A stretch of DNA of 64,000 nucleotides from Symsagittifera roscoffensis (GCF_963678635.1 NC_087070.1:33743955-33807954); one strand, 5' to 3'. Shown: positions 21,165 to 33,530, counted from the first letter of the stretch. Program-made: numbers and translations. Notes: generated by a model from the sequence alone, not told the origin.

Positions 21165-21846
21165 TTTTGACGGGAGGTTTGACGAGGCATGGGCGAAACT
21201 GGATCTAGCGCCTATGAGGATGAGAGGCAGAGCCGAATTACCAGAGGCCTCCTTGATCTTGACGAGTGTGAAACCGGAGTTAACGGTGGGAGGAACGCTA
21301 CAGACGAGAACCTTGCTAGCACCATTCGGCTATGAGGAGGTCAAAATAGTCTATGGAGAGGAAAAAGATCAGTCAGCTGGCAGGCTAGTCATGCCGAAAT
21401 TTCCGGAAGGCACCGGAAGGGAAGAGCAAGGGCCCTCAAATTCGAAAGAGGAATCAGAAGGAGATGATGGACAGGGAGAAAGCCGTCGATCGGAGGAACC
21501 TATGCAACAGGAACCCGATCAGGCCGAGAACGAAGACGATAAGGCATCGACAGGAGGTGTATCTAGCCTAGACTTCAATTTCCTCAGTGGTTTTGAAAGC
21601 GGCGCGGATGCGTTGGAGACGACTGAGCCAGCCGACGAGGATACTTCCACGCTGGACTCCCCGTCAGCCTTTATGGGAACGAACCGGAATTTGCCGGAGA
21701 GCGGCTCTCCGAGCAATTCTAAAGATAAAGAACAAAGACTCCTCATGGAATCACCAAGGAGAAGAAGAATAGAAGGCGCTGCCGAAGTACCTTTTCTGGG
21801 AACGTTGTCCGAAGAAGAGTTGGAGGTGCATCACAGGAAACATTGA
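21055..21846 (+). pseudogene. ORF3 acidic linker region (element 1)
   Basis: The first half has a folded look (YGPAVTFAFPDVKVEAYRRS, then APFGYEEVKIVYGEEK). The second half (about 21400-21780) is very acidic and Ser/Glu/Asp-rich with EEPMQQEPDQAENEDDKAS and then SLDFNFLSGFE. The same acidic stretch marks 29521-29971, 37029-37367 (minus), 53430-53920 and 63700-63999 (minus), which helps align the copies. Probably a flexible linker. The stop at 21844-21846 has no counterpart in the frame of fragment C. Confidence 0.55.
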
Positions 21847-21865
21847 AAATAGGACGGGATGTAAA

Positions 21866-24800
21866 TTGGACAGAGTAGCCTTTATGAAAGAGGTCTGGAC
21901 AGTAGTTCAGAGCTACGGTACCCAGTCCATTTTGAAACTAGGTCTCATCCGACCACTAATGCGGGAGGTCCTTGACAAACTCGACGAGTGTGAAGGGAGA
22001 TTGAGTGAGTTGTTGCTCGACTCAGCCACTGATGAAAGTGAGGCAAACTCTCCTATCAATCTGACGCCACAAGAAGACATAGGAGAAAAGGTATATCTGT
22101 CAAGAACCCGGAAAGGAACGATGCGATCAAAATTGGTGATTGACAAGATTAATGAATTGAAGTTGAAACTACTGGGCAGCAAGGTGACATTGAGGAAGGC
22201 GGGAAAGACGAAAGTGGACTCGGAAATCTCGATAAAAGCTGTCAACTCAGCGAAAAGAAAACGAGTCGAAGAAGCTATGGATTTGGGACAAAAAGATGAT
22301 CGATTGCCTGGCAAATGTTGACTGATGTAGCGATGGTGCCATCCATTCTCATGGCAGGGATAAAATCAACTGGTTACAAAACCGTCTCCCATGAACCTCG
22401 GAAAGGGAAGTGTTGTAGGACAGCTAATGCCAGTGCAATATAACCGACTGACAGTGTCGGGTACTGTATCAATAGATGAACCCGCCAGTGGATACATGGA
22501 GATGTTGGAGTACATAAATTCGGCCAGAGGACACTTAATGGCTCTCGAAGATAATAGTGCCATGGAAGGTTACTTGGAAACGATGATGCAAGGCACCACC
22601 CTGAAGCAGAAGGCATACGTGACTCTGGCGTTGTCTGAAATGCAGGCAGAAACGATCGAGCAGTTGGTGAGCCTTCCATGGAGAGCGGTAGTGTTACGAT
22701 ACTTCGAAGAAGAAATGAGAACCACGCTGAAGATACACGCTGTGATAGCAGTACCTTACGTGAGAACTGAGTTACAACTGAGGTTCTTCTGGTGCATGAT
22801 CGGACTGACTCGTGGGGAACATGATTCAGAAGAAAGGAAGAGATCAAAGGAAGAAAAGGTTTTCTTAATGACGAGCATGAGAGATCTGATAACCCAAGAG
22901 GAAGCAGCAATAGCGTGCGCGAAGCGGAGAGACGCTCTCTGTTCATTTCGGTTCATGATAGAACAAATTTCAGTGCCAGCATTGAGCACTTGTGTCAACA
23001 TGTTAAGAGAGGGCGATGAACGAGCGAAAGTCTTGCTCTTGCTAGCACTGCTGGATATGCATTAAAGCAAACCAATGCGAGTGAACATGAAAGAACCCGT
23101 GGAACTAGAACCCATGAGGAAAATAGACGAAATAAGGAGATTCTCAAACAAAGATCTGAGGCTCAATAAGGAATCTATGGGAGCACTGCCGAAATCCAGT
23201 GAATAATGTGGACCAATCAGAAAATAGTCATACAGTTACGTGTCCAGAGTCATAGGGATAGCGTACAACCCTTTCCTAAATGAAGACATACGCGATTGCT
23301 TCTTTGACTACGAGCGAGCACTGTTGCTAAGATTCTGGACGTCGAGAATCGCAACGAGAAGAGGCGCTGCTAATCAGCAGACCAGGCTGGGACTAATCTT
23401 AGAGGAAAAAGTGGCCGCATCTTCAGTGCCAAAATCACAATCGAGTGGAGTTTGGTTTGGGATTCTCAGATGAACTGCTGAGAACAAGTTTGATCGTAGT
23501 GTGGGAACTAATGAAGCCATCATGGTGTCCGAGTCCCAACGCTGATTCGATATTACGTGCAACACAAGACTTACAGAGGGAACTAAACTCAGACTGTAAC
23601 CTGCGTGATCTTAACATCATCTATAACGTGATGACGACAGCCTCTAAGAGCAACGGAGAAGGCAAAGTAGAGTTGCCTGGCTGGGGACCAGAGGACTGAG
23701 TCAAACCTGGTAGCTGTCTGGAAGAAGTCTGTGGACTGGAAGGTCACGTCTGTGGTGGTCTGGATTGCGTGAAGACCTTGGAGAAACAACACAAGCAGTT
23801 GACAATCTTGTTTGGGAACATTGTGATGAAGGCGAAAACAGAAACGGAACTAATTGCCGATTGCCATGGAGGAACCGAGGCAAACCTAGTAACTGCACTA
23901 GGATTCTACAGCATGTTTGGTTTTTTAGAGTCACTGCTGAATCTAGAAGAAAAGCATGAGATGGTCATGGCCATCAGTGTAGAAGTGTTCCCAGGAGTTT
24001 TGCAGACTGAGCAAAAACACATGGGAAGGTGGAGGGAAGCGGTTGAGGCGTAATTGAACTTCCGACACAGTGAGACATATCGCAGACCATCGGGAGCGCG
24101 ATATTTGGTGGGATCGACATTAGCTCCAATGTGCAAGAGCAGATACCCGGTGCATTTCGTAGCAGTGGATGTGAGAAGTACGAGAACGATCGTGGATCAA
24201 GCCTTATCGGTGCCAAAATGGGTAAGACTAGCAAGAATGTCAGAAATTTTTTGTGAGTTAGTGTGCAAAATGTTCTCAGCAGTTCCAGAGAGAACTAAAG
24301 AGGAGTTAGAATCGATACTGAGAAAAAAGTTCATGGGATACGCCAGAGGGAACTTCAGTGACTTTGAAAGACAAAAGCAGAAAGGATCAACCGTCACGGA
24401 TTACAATACAGTAGATGAGAATGATGAAGTCCACCGAGTGATGATGGAAGTAGAACCACTACTGGAAGCTTCGGGAAAGCGTAATTGGAGGAGCATCATG
24501 TCAACACATGATGAGTTTACCTGCCATTGCTTGTTGCAAACATGGTGGTACACCGCGCGTAGTAATCTGATGTTGATCTGGGACTGTGGAGAGCTGCTCA
24601 CCATGGGTTTACCAGACTCATCACGGCCCATAACGATAGTGATAGTGGGAGTTATGATGGCGGTACAATGGCTGGAAGCTCATGTGAAAGAGAACAATAG
24701 AGAGGAGGCGCCAACGAGAGAACAATTGCAGAAATTGGATTGTCTAAAAGATTTAGATCTTTTTGAGACAATGTGCAAAATCTTGAACATTCCGATGGAA

Positions 24801-25268
24801 GTGAAAAAGATATGGGCCAGGAGACGTCTGATGCCATGGTTTAGAGCCAACATGACTGCATGCTTATACGAATATGCTAAGAAGCATATGTCGAAGCACA
24901 TCAGAGTGTACAGAGCGTATCAGCTGGACATTTGAACAGGAGCTTTCAAGCAAGCTTTTGTAACTCATCGGAATGCAGTGACCGCCGCATTAAAGAGAAC
25001 TTCCAGGATGAGTGAATGTAATGGAAGGGATATAGAAGAGATGTTCAAGGAAGATTTGGAGAGAAACGTGACGTTGTGCCTCCACAACAGCTTCTGCCGA
25101 AACGATGAATCTAACGTTGATCCCCTACCTTGTTGTAAACAAAGAGTAGAAGAGCAGAAGTGTTGGAAGACTGCTTCCAACAGCGTCAGGATGGCAACCG
25201 ACGTGTTGCAAGACACAGAGACTGAAAGTGCAGAGTCAATGTCGCAGGAGGAGGAGATGGAACCTTGA
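21866..25268 (+). pseudogene. ORF3 C-terminal region of unknown function (element 1)
   Basis: Pieces: 21866-22321, 22391-23065, 23240-23473, 23445-23699, 23769-24053, 24054-24935 and 24978-25268. It is helical with Cys- and Trp-containing conserved spots: LPGWGPED.VKPGSCL (about 23675-23720), VCGGLDCVKTLEKQ (about 23745-23790), ARYLVGSTLAPMCKSRYPVH (about 24096-24155) and CHCLLQTWW (about 24522-24548). I recognise no enzyme family. Fragment C has about 108 bp more after GYKT (30555-30650); here the two sides are fused at an AAACC microhomology near 22378. The region ends in an acidic MEP stop. Confidence 0.6.
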
Positions 25269-26030
25269 CAAATGGCCAAAGAACAAGATGCAAAAAGAAA
25301 GAAATTAGAACAATTTAGAAGTCTTAGAACTTCTAAACGACGAAAAAAGAAGAAACAAAGAAGTGACGAAAGAGAAGAAGTTAAAACTCAGAATTGTTTT
25401 GCATGTGACAAAAAACTCAAATGAGAAACGAAGCAACCAAGTTTGTTGCATTTACAAATTTGCACTTTGATTTTAGTTAGTGGCTTTAGAGACACTAACT
25501 ATTTATTTTGAAAGGCTTGAGTGAAGAGTATATTTAAGCCTGCATGATTGTTTTTAATCAACTAGGACGACTGATTACTTTGTGGTGACATGAAAGGCTG
25601 GGGTAATTCATTGTTCTTTCTAACCACAGAGTTTCTCAATTTTAATATTTAGGACCAATAACAACTAAATTTCCGAAGGGAAGAAGCATAGCAGGATAAT
25701 TTTAGCTTGTTGGTTGGTAGGACTGTCCTTAAAAACACCTTAAAGTAACACCTTATAAAACCTAGGAGAAAAAGTTTTAAATCAGGGCATTGTAATTAGA
25801 AGTCAGAAAAGTGTTTTATCTTAAGTCGTATCTTCGAAAGTGCAGATTGGTGAAAGAATTTGGAAGGCTATAGTAATGTAGTACGATGCCATTTATGTTC
25901 TGCAGTGAGTCGATATGGCGTGGATAAAAGTGATTTCGTGCATTTTGTAAATTCTGTTCGATGGCACTGTACCATTTTTGCGAAGACTACGAGATTCAAT
26001 GGGGGCATTGACCGGTCTGTCCGGGGAGTA
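25269..26030 (+). other. 3' UTR of element 1, ending in a short purine tract
   Basis: Adenine-rich start (AAAGAACAAGATGCAAAAAG) then AT-rich sequence with no preserved ORF. Homologues are 27676-28274, 33531-34291, 56982-57756 and 58290-59087, and on the minus strand 29303-29503, 36182-36382 and 60022-60679. It ends CCGGGGAGTA directly against the LTR TGTGAC. GGGGAG is a plausible but short polypurine tract for plus-strand priming. Confidence 0.6.
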
Positions 26031-26735
26031 TGTGACATTCGACCAGAATTGACAAAAAGGCCATTTCGACTTATTAGCCGCTGACCTTGAGAGTTGGCAG
26101 TTTTAGTATATTAGCGACGTTATTTGAACGATTGAGCAAACTGTGAAGGTCAGAATAATCTGGTATTTTAATTTTTTAAAATTTCGAATGATGACGTCAC
26201 ATTTCTGAAAATTGCTGAAACGGCCATTCTGAAGAAAAATCAGAGAGAAAAACACAACAACAACGATAGTTGCGATAAAAACAACGACATGAAATAGAAA
26301 AATACGACAGAGTCTTAGCAGAGACCGCTCCGAGTTGTAACAATTTTGTCGCTACAATCGTTACAAAGCCATTCACGCCAACGGTGAAGGGTGGTGGAAC
26401 CGCGAATTCAGCCTTCTGGAGAGGAAATAAGAGTGTTATTTCCCCGGATTCAGGAATCCGGAGGGGATTTGAGACTTGGACTCGAACTGATAAAAACTAA
26501 CTTTTAGCTTCCTGCTTATGTCCTGAATTGAACTTAATTAAGATCTAGATTCATTTTCTGATAATGAGAAGCTAAGAGTTGAGGGAACGGGTTGATCCAT
26601 TTTCGGTGGAGATGATGATTTTTATTTACTGAACAAAAACAATAGTAATATAATAAATACTTTTAGCCCTGTTTTTAGGAGTGACCTCGTGTCTGGGGAT
26701 ACTGAGACCCAGCCATGAGCTCACTAATGTTGCAT
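26031..26735 (+). repeat. 3' LTR of element 1, truncated
   Basis: It starts TGTGACATTCGACCAGAA and matches 4477-5200 in subtype and order, including TGACGTCA (26192-26199) and the hairpin (26442-26466). At about 26735 (CACTAATGTTGCAT) it is cut and joined to ORF3 sequence equivalent to about 24320, so its last 200 bp are missing. Confidence 0.85.
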
Positions 26736-27675
26736 TAGAAAGTTCATGGGATACGCCAGTGGGAACTTCAGTGACTTTGAAAGACAAAAAAGCAGAAAGG
26801 ATCAAACGTCACGGATTACAATACAGTAGATGGTGAAGTCCACCGAGTGATGATGGAAGTGGAACCACCACTGGAAGCTTCCGGAAAGCGTAATTGGAGG
26901 AGCATCATGTCAACACATGATGAGTTTAACTGCCATTGCTTGTTGCAAATATGGTGGTACCCCGAGCGTAGTAATCTGGTGTTGATCTGGGACTGTGGAG
27001 AGCTGCATGGGTTTACCAGACTCATCACGGCCCATAACGATAGTGATAGTGGGAGTTATGATGGCGATACGATGGCTGGAAGCTCATGTGAAAGAGAACA
27101 ATAGTTAGGAGGCGCCAACGAGAGAACAATTGCAGAAATTGGATTGTCTAAAAGATTTAGATCTTTTTGAGACAATGTGCAAAATCTTGAACATTCCGAT
27201 GGAAGTGAAAAAGATATGGGCCAGGAGACGTCTGATGCCATGGTTTAGAGCCAGCATGACTGCATGGTTATACGAATATGCTAAGAAGCATATGTCGAAG
27301 CACAGCAGAGTGTACAGAGCGTATCAGCTGGACATTGGAACAGGAGCTTTCAAGCAAGCTTCTGTAACTCATCGGAATGCAGTGACCGCCGCAGTAAAGA
27401 GAACTTCCAGGATGAGTGAATGTAATGGAAGGGAGATAGAAGAGATGTTCAAGGAAGATTTGGAGAGAAACGTGACTTTGTGCCTCCACAACAGCTTCTG
27501 CCGAAACAAAGAATCTAACGTTGATCCCCTACCTTGTTGTAAACAAAGAGTAGAAGAGCAGAAGTGTTGAAAGACTGCTTCCAACAGCGTCAGGATTGCA
27601 ACCGACGTGTTGCAAGACACAGAGACTGAAAGTGCAGTGTCAATGTCGCAGGAGGAGGAGATGGAAATGGCCTTG
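26736..27675 (+). pseudogene. Fragment B: ORF3 C-terminal piece
   Basis: It duplicates about 24320-25268 of element 1 with near identity: FMGYA at the start, then the CHCLLQ.WWY segment, the KKIWARRRLMPWF segment and CKQRVEEQKC. A stop after a frame change near 27104 and TGA at 27568-27570 break it. A 6-bp insertion near 27665 moves the original stop out of frame. It is a 5'-truncated 3' end joined to the cut LTR of element 1. Confidence 0.8.
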
Positions 27676-28274
27676 ACAAATGGCCCACGAACAAGATGCA
27701 AAAAGAAGAAAAATTAGAAGAATTTAGAAGTTTTAGAACTTCTAAACGACAAAAAAAGAAGAAACAAAGAAGTGACGAAAGAAAAGAAGTTAAAACTCAG
27801 AATTGTTTTGCATGTGACAAAAAACTCAAATGAGAAACGAAGCAACCAAGTTTGTTGCATTTACAAACTTGCACTTTGATTTTAGTAAGTGGCTTTAAAG
27901 ACACTAACTATTTATTTAGAAAGGCTTGAGTGAAGTATATATTTAAGTATTCTAGCATGCATGATTGTTTTTAATCAATTAGGACATAATAATTACTTTG
28001 TGGTGACATGAAAGGCTTGGGTAATCTCTTGAATTGACATTAGAAGTCAGAAAAAAGTTTTATCTTAAGTCGTATCCTCGAAAGTGCAAATTGGTGAAAG
28101 AATTTGGAAGGCTATAGTTATGTAGTACGATGCCATTTATGTTCTGCAGTGAGTCGATATGGCGTGGATAAAAGTGATTTCGTGCATTTTGTAAATTCTG
28201 TTCGATGGCACTGTACCATTTTTGTGAAGACTACGAGATTCAATGGGGGCATTGACCGGTCTGTCCGGGGAGTA
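27676..28274 (+). other. 3' UTR of fragment B
   Basis: Colinear with 25269-26030 but lacking about 160 bp in the middle (after TGAAAGGCTTGGGTAATC at about 28020, compare 25600-25790). It ends CCGGGGAGTA before the LTR, as in element 1. Confidence 0.7.
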
Positions 28275-28679
28275 TGTGACATTCGACCAGAATTGACAAA
28301 AAGGCCATTTCGACTTATTAGCCGCTGACCTTGAGAGTTAGCAGTTTTAGTATATTAGCGACGTTATTTGAACGATTGAGCAAATTGTGAAGGTCAGAAT
28401 AATCTGGTATTTTATTTTTTTAAAGTTTCGAATGATGACGTCACATTTCTGAAAATTGCTGAAACGGCCATTCTGAAGAAAAACCAGAGAGAAAAACACA
28501 ACAACAACGATAGTTGCGATAAAAACAACGACATGAAATAGAAAAATACGACAGAGTCTTAGCAGAGACCGCTCCGAGTTGTAACGATTTTGTCGCTACA
28601 ATCGTTACAAAGCCATTCACGCCAACGGTGAAGGGTGGTGGAACCGTGAATTCAGCCTTCTGGAGAGGAAATAAGAATA
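28275..28679 (+). repeat. LTR of fragment B, truncated at a head-to-head join
   Basis: It starts TGTGACATTCGACCAGAA, contains TGACGTCA (28436-28443) and ends at GGAAATAAGAAT near 28679. There an inverted LTR of another subtype begins, so the 3' half is missing. Confidence 0.8.
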
Positions 28680-29302
28680 TTTAAATACTTATCATACTCC
28701 TATTGTTTTTGTTCAGTAGATAGTGTTCAGTATGGATCAACTTTTTCCCTTAAAACCTAGCTTCACATAATCTGAAGTGGAAATTAGATCATCTTAATAC
28801 AATTCAGGACATGACCAGAAGCTAAAAGTTCGTAAAAGCAGAGAGTTACAGATTTCTCCCGAGACCCCTCCAGATTCTGGAATCCGGACAAATAACACTC
28901 TTACTTCTTCCCTGAAGGCTCGACACGTCGTTCCAATACACTTCCAGGTTCTCGGGATTCGTGTTGTAACGATTGAAGCGGCACAACCGTTACAACTCGG
29001 AATGGTCTTATGATAGTTGTTTTCTGCTTCAATCTCGATCTGTATCGCACAATTGTCTTTCACCGTTTTTCTCCACGACCTCTGTTGTTGTGTTTTTCGA
29101 TGTTTCAATTGTCGCGAAATCTCAAATTGTTACGTGTCGTTCATGCTCAAATCGAAATTTTGAAAATTAGATTGTCCGGCCAAATTAACCATTCCTGATT
29201 TGTTAAACTGAACAATTAACACCGTTAACTCGTAAAAGCCATCAATCTTCCCAGACAGATGTAAGAAACTTGCATTTTGACAAATTTTAGTCGAATGTCA
29301 CA
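28680..29302 (-). repeat. Minus-strand LTR, partial
   Basis: It is the reverse complement of about 37586-38210, the 5' LTR subtype of element 2, ending TTAGTCGAATGTCACA at 29302. It holds a variant hairpin at 28864-28888. A 104-codon minus ORF inside (28794-29108) is LTR sequence with no gene features and recurs in each LTR of this subtype. Confidence 0.8.
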
Positions 29303-29503
29303 TACCCCCGAACAGCCCGGTCAATGTCCTCATTGAGTCACGTAGTCTTCATCAAAACGGTACAGTGCCATCGAACAGAATTTACAAAATGCATCAAATC
29401 ACTTTTATCCACATCACATCGACTCACTGCAGAATTTAATTGACATCATACTACACTATTATAGCCTTCCAAGTTCTTTCACTAATCTGCACTTTTGAGG
29501 ATA
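29303..29503 (-). other. Inverted end of a 3' UTR
   Basis: About 200 bp that is the reverse complement of the last 200 bp of the element 3' UTR (compare 25835-26030 and 37385-37585). It lies directly outside the minus LTR, as expected for a minus-strand element, but is then joined at TGTGACATTCGACCAAG (29504-29520) to plus-strand ORF3. Confidence 0.75.
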
Positions 29504-29520
29504 TGTGACATTCGACCAAG
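29504..29520 (+). repeat. 17-bp LTR stub at a rearrangement junction
   Basis: TGTGACATTCGACCAAG is the first 17 bases of an LTR. It is followed immediately by ORF3 coding sequence (AGAGGAAGAAGATCAG, compare about 21357). The exact mirror image of this join is at 37360-37384. Confidence 0.8.
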
Positions 29521-32500
29521 AGAGGAAGAAGATCAGTCAGCTGGCAGGCTAGTCATGCGGAAATTTCCGGAAGGGGCCAGAAGGGAAGAGCAAGGGCCCT
29601 CAAATTCGAAAGAGGAATCAGAAGGAGAGGATGGACAGGGAGGAAGCCGTCGATCGGAGGAACCTATGCAACAGGAACCCGATCAGGCCGAGAACGAAGA
29701 CGATAAGGCATCGACAGGAGGTGTATCCAGCCTAGACTTCAATTTCCTCAGTGATTTTGAAAACAACGCCGATACGTTAGAAGCGACTGAACGAGCAAAC
29801 GAAGGTAATTCGACACTGGAGCCACCGTCGGCTTTTGCGGAAATGAACCGGAATTTGCCAGAGAGCAGCTCTCCGGGCAGTTATAAAGACAATGAACAAA
29901 GACTCCTCACTGAATCACCAAGGAGAAGAAGGATAGAAGTCGCTGCCAGAGTACCCTTCTTGGGAACATAACCCGAAGAAGAGTGGGAGGTGCATCACAG
30001 GAACCATGAAAATAGGACGGGATGTAGAATGGACAGAGTAGCCTTTATGGAAGAGGTCTGGACAGTAGTTCAGAGCTAACGGTACCCAATCCATTTTGAA
30101 ACTAGGTCTCAACCGACCAATAATGCGGGAGGTCCTTGACAAACTCGACGAGTGTGAAGGGACATTGAGCGAGTTGTTGCTCGACTCAGCCACTGATGAA
30201 AGTGAGGCAAACTCTCCTATCAATCTGACGCCGCAAGAAGACAAAGGAGAAGTGGTATATCTGTCAAGAACCCGGAAAAGAACGATGCCATCAAAATTGG
30301 TGATTGACAAGAATAATGAAATGAAGTTGAAACTACTGGGCAGCAAGGTGACTTTGAGGAAGGCGGGAAGGACGAAGGTGAACTCGGAAATCTCGATAAA
30401 AGCTGTCAACTCAGCGAAAATAAAACGAGTCGAAAAAGCTATGGATTTGGGACAAAGTGATGATCGATTGCCTGGCACAGACAGGATGTTGACTGATGTA
30501 GCGATGGTGCCACCCATTCTCATGGCAGGGATAAAATCAACTGGTTACAAAACCAAGAGGAGTGACCGCACTCTGACTGGAGCAACATTAGAAATGGAAA
30601 TTTTCAGCCAATGTGGAGAGAGTACCATGAAAGACTTTAAACCGTCTCCCATGAACCACGGAAACGGAAGTGTTGTAGGACAGCTAATGCCAGTGGAATA
30701 TAACCGAATGACAGTGTCGGATACTGTATCAATATATGAACCCGCCAGTGGATACACGGAGATGTTGGAGTACAGAAACTCGGCCAGAGGACACTTAATG
30801 GCTCTGGAAGACAATAGTGCCATGGAAGGTTACTTGGAAACGATGATGCAAGGCACCACCCTGAAGCAGAAGGCATACGGGGGACTCTGGCATCGTCTGA
30901 AATTCAGACAGAAACGATCGAGCAGTTGGTGAGCCTTCCATGGAGAGCGGTAGTGTTACGATACTTCGAAGAAGGAATGAGAACCACGCCGAAGATACAC
31001 GCTCTGATAGCAGTACCTTATGTGAGAACTGAGTTACAATTGAGGTTCACCTGTTGCATGATCGGACTGACTCGTGGGGAATATGATTCAGAAGAAAGGA
31101 AAAGATCAAAGGAAGAAAAGGTATTTCTAATGACAAGCATGAGAGATCTGATAACCCAAGAGGAAGCAGCAATATCGTGCGCGAAGCGGAGAGACGCTCT
31201 CTGTTTCATTCGGTTCATGATAGAACAAATTTCAGTGCCAGCATTGAGCACTTGTGTCAACATGTTAAGAGAAGGCGATGAATGAGCGAAAGCCTTGCTC
31301 TTGCTAGCACTGCTGGATATGCATTAAAGCAAACCAATGCGAGTGAACATGAAAGAACCCGTGGAACTAGAACCCATGAGGAAAATAGACGAAATAAGGA
31401 GATTCTCAAACAAAGAGCTGAGGCTCACTAAGGAATCTATGGGAGCACTGCCGAAATCCAGTGAATAATGTGGACCAATCAGAAAGAAGTCATACAGTTA
31501 CGTGTCCAGAGTCATAGGGATAGCGTACAACCCTTTTCTAAATGAAGACATACGCGATTGCTTCTTTGACTACGAGCGAGCAGTGTTGCTAAGATTCTGG
31601 ACGTCGAGAATCGCAATAATAACAGGGGCTGATAATCAGCAGACCAGGCTGGGACTAATCTTAGAGGAAAAGGTGGCCGCTCCTTCAGTGCCAAAATCAG
31701 ACAATCGAGTGGATTTTGGATTGGGATTCTCAGATGAACTGCTGAGAACGAGTTTGATGGTAGTGTGGGAACTAATGAAGCCATCATGGTGTCCGAGTCC
31801 CACCGCTGATTCGATATTACGAGCAACACAAGACGTACAGAGGGAACTGAACTCAGACTGTAACCTGCGTGATCTTAACATCATCTATAACGTGATGACG
31901 ACAGCCTCTAAGAGCAACGGAGAAGACAAAGTAGAGTTGCCTGGCTGGGGACCAGAGGACTGGGTCAAACCTGGTAGCTGTCTGGCAGAAGTCTGTGGAC
32001 TGGAAGGTCCCGTCTGTGGAGGTCTGGATTGCGTGAAGACCTGGGAGAAACAACACAAGCAGTTGACGATCTTGTTTGGGAACATTGTGATGAAGGCGAA
32101 AACAGAAACGGAACTAATTGCGGATTGCCATGGAGGAACCGAGGCAAACCTAGTGACTGCACTAGGATTATACAGCATGTTTGGTTTTTTAGAGTCACTA
32201 TTGAATCTAGAACAAAAGCATGAGATGGTCACGGCCATCAGTGTAGAAGTGTTCCCAGGAGTTTTGCAGATTGAGCAAAAACACATAGGAAGGTGGAGGG
32301 AAGCGGTTGAGGCGGAAATGAACTTCCGACACGGTGAGACATATCGCAGACCGTCGGGAGCGCGATATTTGGTGGGATCGACATTAGTTCCAATGTGCAA
32401 GAGCAGATACCCGGTGCATTTTGTAGCTGTCGATGTGAGAAGTACGAGAACGATCGTGGATCAAGCCTTCTCGGTGCCAAAATCGATAAGACGAGAATGT

Positions 32501-33530
32501 CAGAAATTTTTTATGAGTTACTGTGCAAAATGTTCTCAGCAGTTCCAGAGAGAACTAAAGCGGATTTAGAATCGATACTGAGAAAGAAGTTCATGGGATA
32601 CGCCAGAGGGAATTTCAGTGACTTTGAAAGACAAGGGCAGAAAGGATCAACCGTCACGGATTAAAATACAGTAGATGAGAATGATGAAGTCCACTGAGTG
32701 ATGATGGAAGTAGAACCACTACTGGAAGCTTCGGGAAAGCGTAATTGGAGGAGCATCATGTCAACACATGATGAGTTTCCCTGCCATTGCTTGTTGCAAA
32801 CATGGTGGTACCCCGCGCGTAGTAATCTGGTGTTGATCTGGGACTGTGGAGAGCTGCTCTCCATGGGTTTACTAGACACATCACGGCCAATAACGAGAGT
32901 GATAGTGGGAGTATTGATGGCGATACGGTGGCTGGAAGCTCATGTGAAAGAGAACAAAAGACAGGAGGCGCAAACGAGAGAAAAATTGCAGAAATTGGAT
33001 TGTCTAAAAGATTTAGATCTTTTTGAGACAATGTGCAAATCTTGAACATTCCGATTGAAGTGAAAAAAATATGGGCCAGGAGACGTCTGATGGCATGGTT
33101 TAGAGCCAACATGACTGCATGCTTATACGAATATGCTAAGAAGCATATGTCGAAGCACAGCAGAGTGTACAGAGTGTATCAGCTGGACATTGGAACAGGA
33201 GCTTTCAAGCGATCTTTTGTAACTCATCGGAATGAAAAAACCACCGCAGTGAAGAGGACTTCTAGGGCAAGTAAATGTGACGGAAGAGAAAGAGAAGAGA
33301 TGTTGAAGGAAGATTTGGAGAAAAACGTGACGTTGTGCCTCCACAACAGCTTCTGCTGCCGAAACAAAGAATCTAACGTTGATCCCCTACCTTGTTGTAA
33401 ACAAAGAGTAGAAGAGCACAAGTGTTGGAGCACTGCTTCCAACAGCGTCAGGATGGCAACCGACGTGTTGCAACACACAGAGACTGAAAGTGCACAGTCA
33501 ATGTCGCAGGAGGAGGTTATGGAACATTGA
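29521..33530 (+). pseudogene. Fragment C: ORF3 C-terminal half, best preserved copy
   Basis: Colinear with 21357-25268. Pieces are 29521-29971, 30096-30932, 30926-31285, 31502-32569 (355 codons, the longest for this region), 32395-32664, 32698-33045 and 33033-33530. It keeps the 108 bp missing from element 1 near 22378 and reads through several of element 1's stops, for example WVKPGSCL at about 31960, where element 1 has TGA in place of the Trp codon. It has its own breaks: a stop at 29969-29971, a 1-bp insertion near 30079, a stop at 31465-31467 and a 1-bp loss near 33039. Comparing it with element 1 is the best route to the ancestral protein. Function unknown. Confidence 0.8.

Larger units (their letters stand above)
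16921..25268 (+). pseudogene. ORF3: 8.3-kb accessory polyprotein of element 1 (frameshifted)
   Basis: It begins ATGGATAATTTCAACTTGGA at 16921. Element 2 starts the same way at 50157, which supports this start. Successive open pieces run in one direction with few gaps to TGA at 25266-25268, implying an ancestral protein of nearly 2,800 residues. In order: helical N-terminus, coiled coil, SGNH domain, linker, SGNH-like domain, helical region, acidic linker, and a long C-terminal region. It is not env-like: I see no signal peptide, no transmembrane anchor near the end and no furin-type site. Colinear pieces occur in five other places in the window, so the ORF belongs to the element. Its sub-parts are annotated separately. 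Confidence 0.75.
4477..26735 (+). mobile_element. Element 1: giant Ty3/gypsy retrotransposon, degenerate, about 22 kb
   Basis: The order is LTR (4477-5407), a disturbed junction, leader (5693-8234), gag (from 8235), pol, macrodomain (15876-16517), a non-coding gap, ORF3 (16921-25268), 3' UTR, and a 3' LTR starting at 26031 and cut off at about 26735. Both LTRs are of the same subtype. Damage includes loss of the integrase core near 15301, a deletion inside the protease, the RT motif YVDE, and several stops and frameshifts. Downstream the LTR is joined directly to an ORF3 fragment of another copy. The extra length compared with typical Ty3/gypsy elements comes from the long leader, the macrodomain and ORF3. 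Confidence 0.85.

Noticed and set aside
24590-24690. IVIVGVMMAVQWLEAH in ORF3 as a transmembrane segment or third SGNH domain
   Set aside because: The hydrophobic run is short and flanked by conserved polar residues, and the other SGNH blocks are absent.
16921-25268. ORF3 as an envelope gene, which would make this an endogenous retrovirus-like element
   Set aside because: I see no signal peptide, no C-terminal membrane anchor and no cleavage site. The visible domains are SGNH-like and soluble.
28794-29108. 104-codon minus ORF, repeated at 35710-35988 and (plus) 37780-38058
   Set aside because: It lies wholly inside the LTR and recurs only because the LTR does. It has no start context or family motif.
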